A stretch of DNA of 64,000 bases from Engelhardtia mirabilis. Lineage in GTDB: Bacteria > Planctomycetota > UBA1135 > GCA-002686595. A program made the position numbers and the translations under genes. Below are positions 62,131 to 64,000 of the stretch, piece after piece; the first letter of the stretch is position 1; every line of letters starts with the position of its first letter. The notes below the pieces were generated by a model. It searched no databases and was not told the origin of the DNA. It saw only the letters and a list, made by a program, of their open reading frames with translations. Where the stretch lies: NCBI RefSeq assembly GCF_007748095.1, contig NZ_CP036287.1:4836001-4900000 (forward strand), in the 5' to 3' direction.

Positions 62131-62148
62131 CGTCCGTGGGGACGGACG
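62131..62148 (-). terminator. Small hairpin between the propeller and lipoprotein genes
   Basis: CGTCCGT (62131-62137) and ACGGACG (62142-62148) form a 7-bp stem with loop GGGG, about 120 bp past the propeller gene stop. Termination is possible but weakly supported. Confidence 0.3.
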
Positions 62149-62270
62149 CCAGGCGCGGGCCGGCCGCGCTCGACCCTTGGATCGGCCTTCGGGTGCCGAA
62201 TCCTGAAGCGCAGTTTCCTAGGAACGGGGCAAGTCCACGCCGCACGGAGTCCCGGAGGAGTCGGGCCTGC

Positions 62271-63872
62271 TCAGAGGATCGGCGGACGCGCGGCATCCTC
62301 GAGCAACACCGCCGAGGGCCCGGACGGCCCAGTCGTCAGTGCGAGACCCTGGAGCACGAGCTCGAGTCCGGCCGCCGCGGGCGCGATCGAGAGGGGCACG
62401 ACGAAGCGGTCGGGTCCAGCGGGCTGGGCCGGTACCAGGGCCCAGGGCTTGGAGAGGTCCAACTGCGACAGGCCCAGGACGCCGGGCACCGGCAGGGGCC
62501 TGACCGCCTGGGTCCCGATCAACAGCGCGGCGTCCACGCCGGACGGAGCGGCCAGCCAGACTTCGGTCGCGCCGCCGCCGATGGCGGTGGACGTCAACTC
62601 GAGGGCACGCTCGCCGGTGTCGAGCAGCTCCACGGCCCCCAGGGACCCGAGCACGTTGGCGTGACCCTGCTTGCGCGCTGCGGCCAGCCGCGTGCCGTCC
62701 GCGGACAAGTCGATGGCGTAGACACTGCCGGCCAAGCTCTCGGCCAACACCGGTTGGGCTTGGTCGCGATCGAAGAGCACCACTTCGGGCTCGCCGAAGC
62801 CCAACCCCCACAGCCCGAAGGCCGCCCGTCTCCCGTCCGCGGTGACGCGCGCCTCGGAGACGAAGTTCTGGGGCCCGAAGGGTGGCCCCACCTGGGCCAG
62901 GTAGTTGATGCGCGTTGGGGTCACAGCCAAGTCCCAGGTCTCGAGCCGCACGGTGCGGCCGGTCAGGCCGTCCCACCAACCCAAGGCCAGGAAGCCCCCG
63001 TCCGCGGAGAGATCCACGGCCACGGGGTAGTCGGCGGCGCCGCCGGTGATGGTCGCCGTCGGCAGGTAGCCCTTGCCGTCCCGGGCGTCGACGAGGACCT
63101 CGAGCTTGGCGCCCGTCCCCACCACCACCGTGTTGCCGTCACCCGACAGGGCGGCGGAGCGCGCCGCGGCGTCGTCGTGGCGATGGAAGATGACCTGGCC
63201 ACCGGTGGTCTCGACCACCCACAGCTCCGTGCCGGCCAGGACCAGGGCGCGCCCGTCGCCGGAGCTCAGCTCCAGGGCCCGCAGGGTGCCCCCGGCCAAC
63301 TCGACCTCCCAGCGCAGAGCGCCCTGGGCGACGTCGAGGGCGGTCAGTCGCACCCGGAGCGGGGCATCCACGGACTGCGCCACCAGCGCCAGGTCCGCCC
63401 GCGTCGCCAGCCGATTGCCGCCGTTGCCCAGGCTCGCCAGGTCCACGGTCCACGCGGGACTCCAGGCCTGCTGCGCGGTGGGTGTGTAGCGGGCGACCCG
63501 CATGCGCTCGCCCCCCGTCTCGGTGATTCCGGCGGCTGCGATGCAGCTCCCCGCGACCGCGTCCACCGCCAGGACGCCCTCGGCCCCCGCCCAGCTCACG
63601 CCGTCCTCGCTGAGCTCGGCCCCACTCGGTTCCGACTGGGCACCGAGCAGGCTCAGGCGCGGTTGGCCGTGGGCCAGGCCGGCGGCCACCAGGTTCCCAG
63701 CGGCCAGGAAGGTGACATCCCGCGCGATGGCCGGGGCCTGGGCGTCGGTCGCGTGCTCCCAGCGGGGGCCCTTGGTGAAGGGCGCCACGGGGGTCTGGGC
63801 CGCCAGGGGCAGGGCCAGGGCCGCCAGGGCGACCACGACCCGGGGGCCGAGAGTTGGAGGGGTCAGGTGCAT
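62271..63872 (-). CDS. Secreted beta-propeller-like protein
   Basis: ATG 63872 gives 533 residues with a Sec signal (VVVALAALALPLAAQ, cleavage near residue 25). The mature part contains repeated blade-like strands with Asp-Gly turns: LSGDGNTVVVGTGAKLEVL, VDLSADGGFLALGWWDG, VTADGRRAAFGLWG, DLSADGTRLAAARKQG, as in WD40/PQQ-like propellers. The last ~60 residues (FVVPLSIAPAAAGLELVLQG) form a separate C-terminal module, possibly for surface attachment. No catalytic residues are seen. It lies upstream of the Ig-like lipoprotein on the same strand, 203 bp apart. Confidence 0.75.
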   Translation of the reverse strand: MHLTPPTLGPRVVVALAALALPLAAQTPVAPFTKGPRWEHATDAQAPAIARDVTFLAAGNLVAAGLAHGQPRLSLLGAQSEPSGAELSEDGVSWAGAEGVLAVDAVAGSCIAAAGITETGGERMRVARYTPTAQQAWSPAWTVDLASLGNGGNRLATRADLALVAQSVDAPLRVRLTALDVAQGALRWEVELAGGTLRALELSSGDGRALVLAGTELWVVETTGGQVIFHRHDDAAARSAALSGDGNTVVVGTGAKLEVLVDARDGKGYLPTATITGGAADYPVAVDLSADGGFLALGWWDGLTGRTVRLETWDLAVTPTRINYLAQVGPPFGPQNFVSEARVTADGRRAAFGLWGLGFGEPEVVLFDRDQAQPVLAESLAGSVYAIDLSADGTRLAAARKQGHANVLGSLGAVELLDTGERALELTSTAIGGGATEVWLAAPSGVDAALLIGTQAVRPLPVPGVLGLSQLDLSKPWALVPAQPAGPDRFVVPLSIAPAAAGLELVLQGLALTTGPSGPSAVLLEDAARPPIL

Positions 63873-64000
63873 CGAAGGCCTTTCGATGAAACCTATCCCG
63901 ACGGGCGGCCTCCGGTCGGAGGGTCGCCGCGCGCCCTTGGAGCGGCAAGGGGCCTCAATTACATTGTCTCGCCCTCACGACCGTCCGCGCCCCTCCCGAG
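63873..64000. other. Upstream region of the propeller gene, window edge
   Basis: These 128 bp precede the minus-strand propeller gene and should contain its promoter. An AT-richer patch (CTCAATTACATTGTC near 63955-63969) is the likeliest promoter core. No gene is visible before the window ends. Confidence 0.35.

Overview
The window is about 64 kb of very GC-rich bacterial DNA with dense gene packing, many ATGA/GTGA start-stop overlaps and frequent GTG starts. A Planctomycetota origin is the best fit. The evidence is a planctomycete-type cytochrome c/DUF1549/DUF1553 protein followed by a DUF1501 protein with a twin-arginine leader, a HEAT-repeat exported protein, a lysine-rich histone H1-like protein, and secreted beta-helix and beta-propeller proteins. 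A deep, high-GC planctomycete lineage is likely, but I cannot name a species from sequence alone. No rRNA, CRISPR array, prophage or complete insertion sequence is visible.

Layout. (1) 1-1987: end of a phosphonate-type ABC transporter operon (PhnC tail plus two PhnE permeases). (2) 2083-13000: a DUF1549/DUF1553 protein and a DUF1501 protein on the plus strand, facing a minus-strand block with a decayed DUF1501-like protein, aminopeptidase N, and a fused MORN-like/toroid protein. (3) 13209-13839: BolA and a CGFS monothiol glutaredoxin. (4) 13956-20930: a membrane protein, DUF4129, DUF4350, MoxR ATPase and DUF58 in one chain, convergent with an RDD-SpoIIM fusion. (5) 21303-26087: beta-helix exoprotein, SDR, saccharopine/lysine dehydrogenase-like protein and threonine ammonia-lyase. 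(6) 26441-31787: tRNA-Thr, exported HEAT protein with a degenerate receiver domain, NtrC-family regulator and LysM protein. (7) 32082-40200: GT-C-type membrane protein, lipoprotein, kdsB-pyrG-DUF1844 chain, then an ECF sigma factor with three small membrane proteins. (8) 40197-47475: a complete minus-strand nitrous oxide reductase operon: diheme cytochrome c, nosZ with a Sec signal as in clade II, a NosB-like protein, nosD, nosF, nosY, nosL. (9) 47757-53196: EEP-family hydrolase, a 139-bp palindromic element, glutaryl-CoA dehydrogenase-like enzyme, EI24/CysZ-like protein and metG. (10) 53539-58386: lysine-rich DNA-binding protein, then a five-gene operon with a tail-anchored MglA-like GTPase between two Roadblock/LC7 proteins and behind two TPR-type proteins. 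(11) 58591-63872: a giant Ig-like repeat lipoprotein and a secreted beta-propeller.

How genes work together. The nos operon gives N2O respiration: the cytochrome supplies electrons, NosZ reduces N2O, and NosDFYL builds the copper centre. A 23-bp palindrome upstream of it also reads as a GG-N10-GC sigma-54 element. The MglA/Roadblock/TPR operon is the best candidate for an undescribed system. It joins a membrane-anchored Ras-like switch, two candidate partner proteins and scaffold proteins under overlapping starts. KdsB and PyrG are translationally coupled, pairing CTP supply with CMP-Kdo synthesis. All function calls rest on reading the sequence and recalled family motifs; no database search was run.
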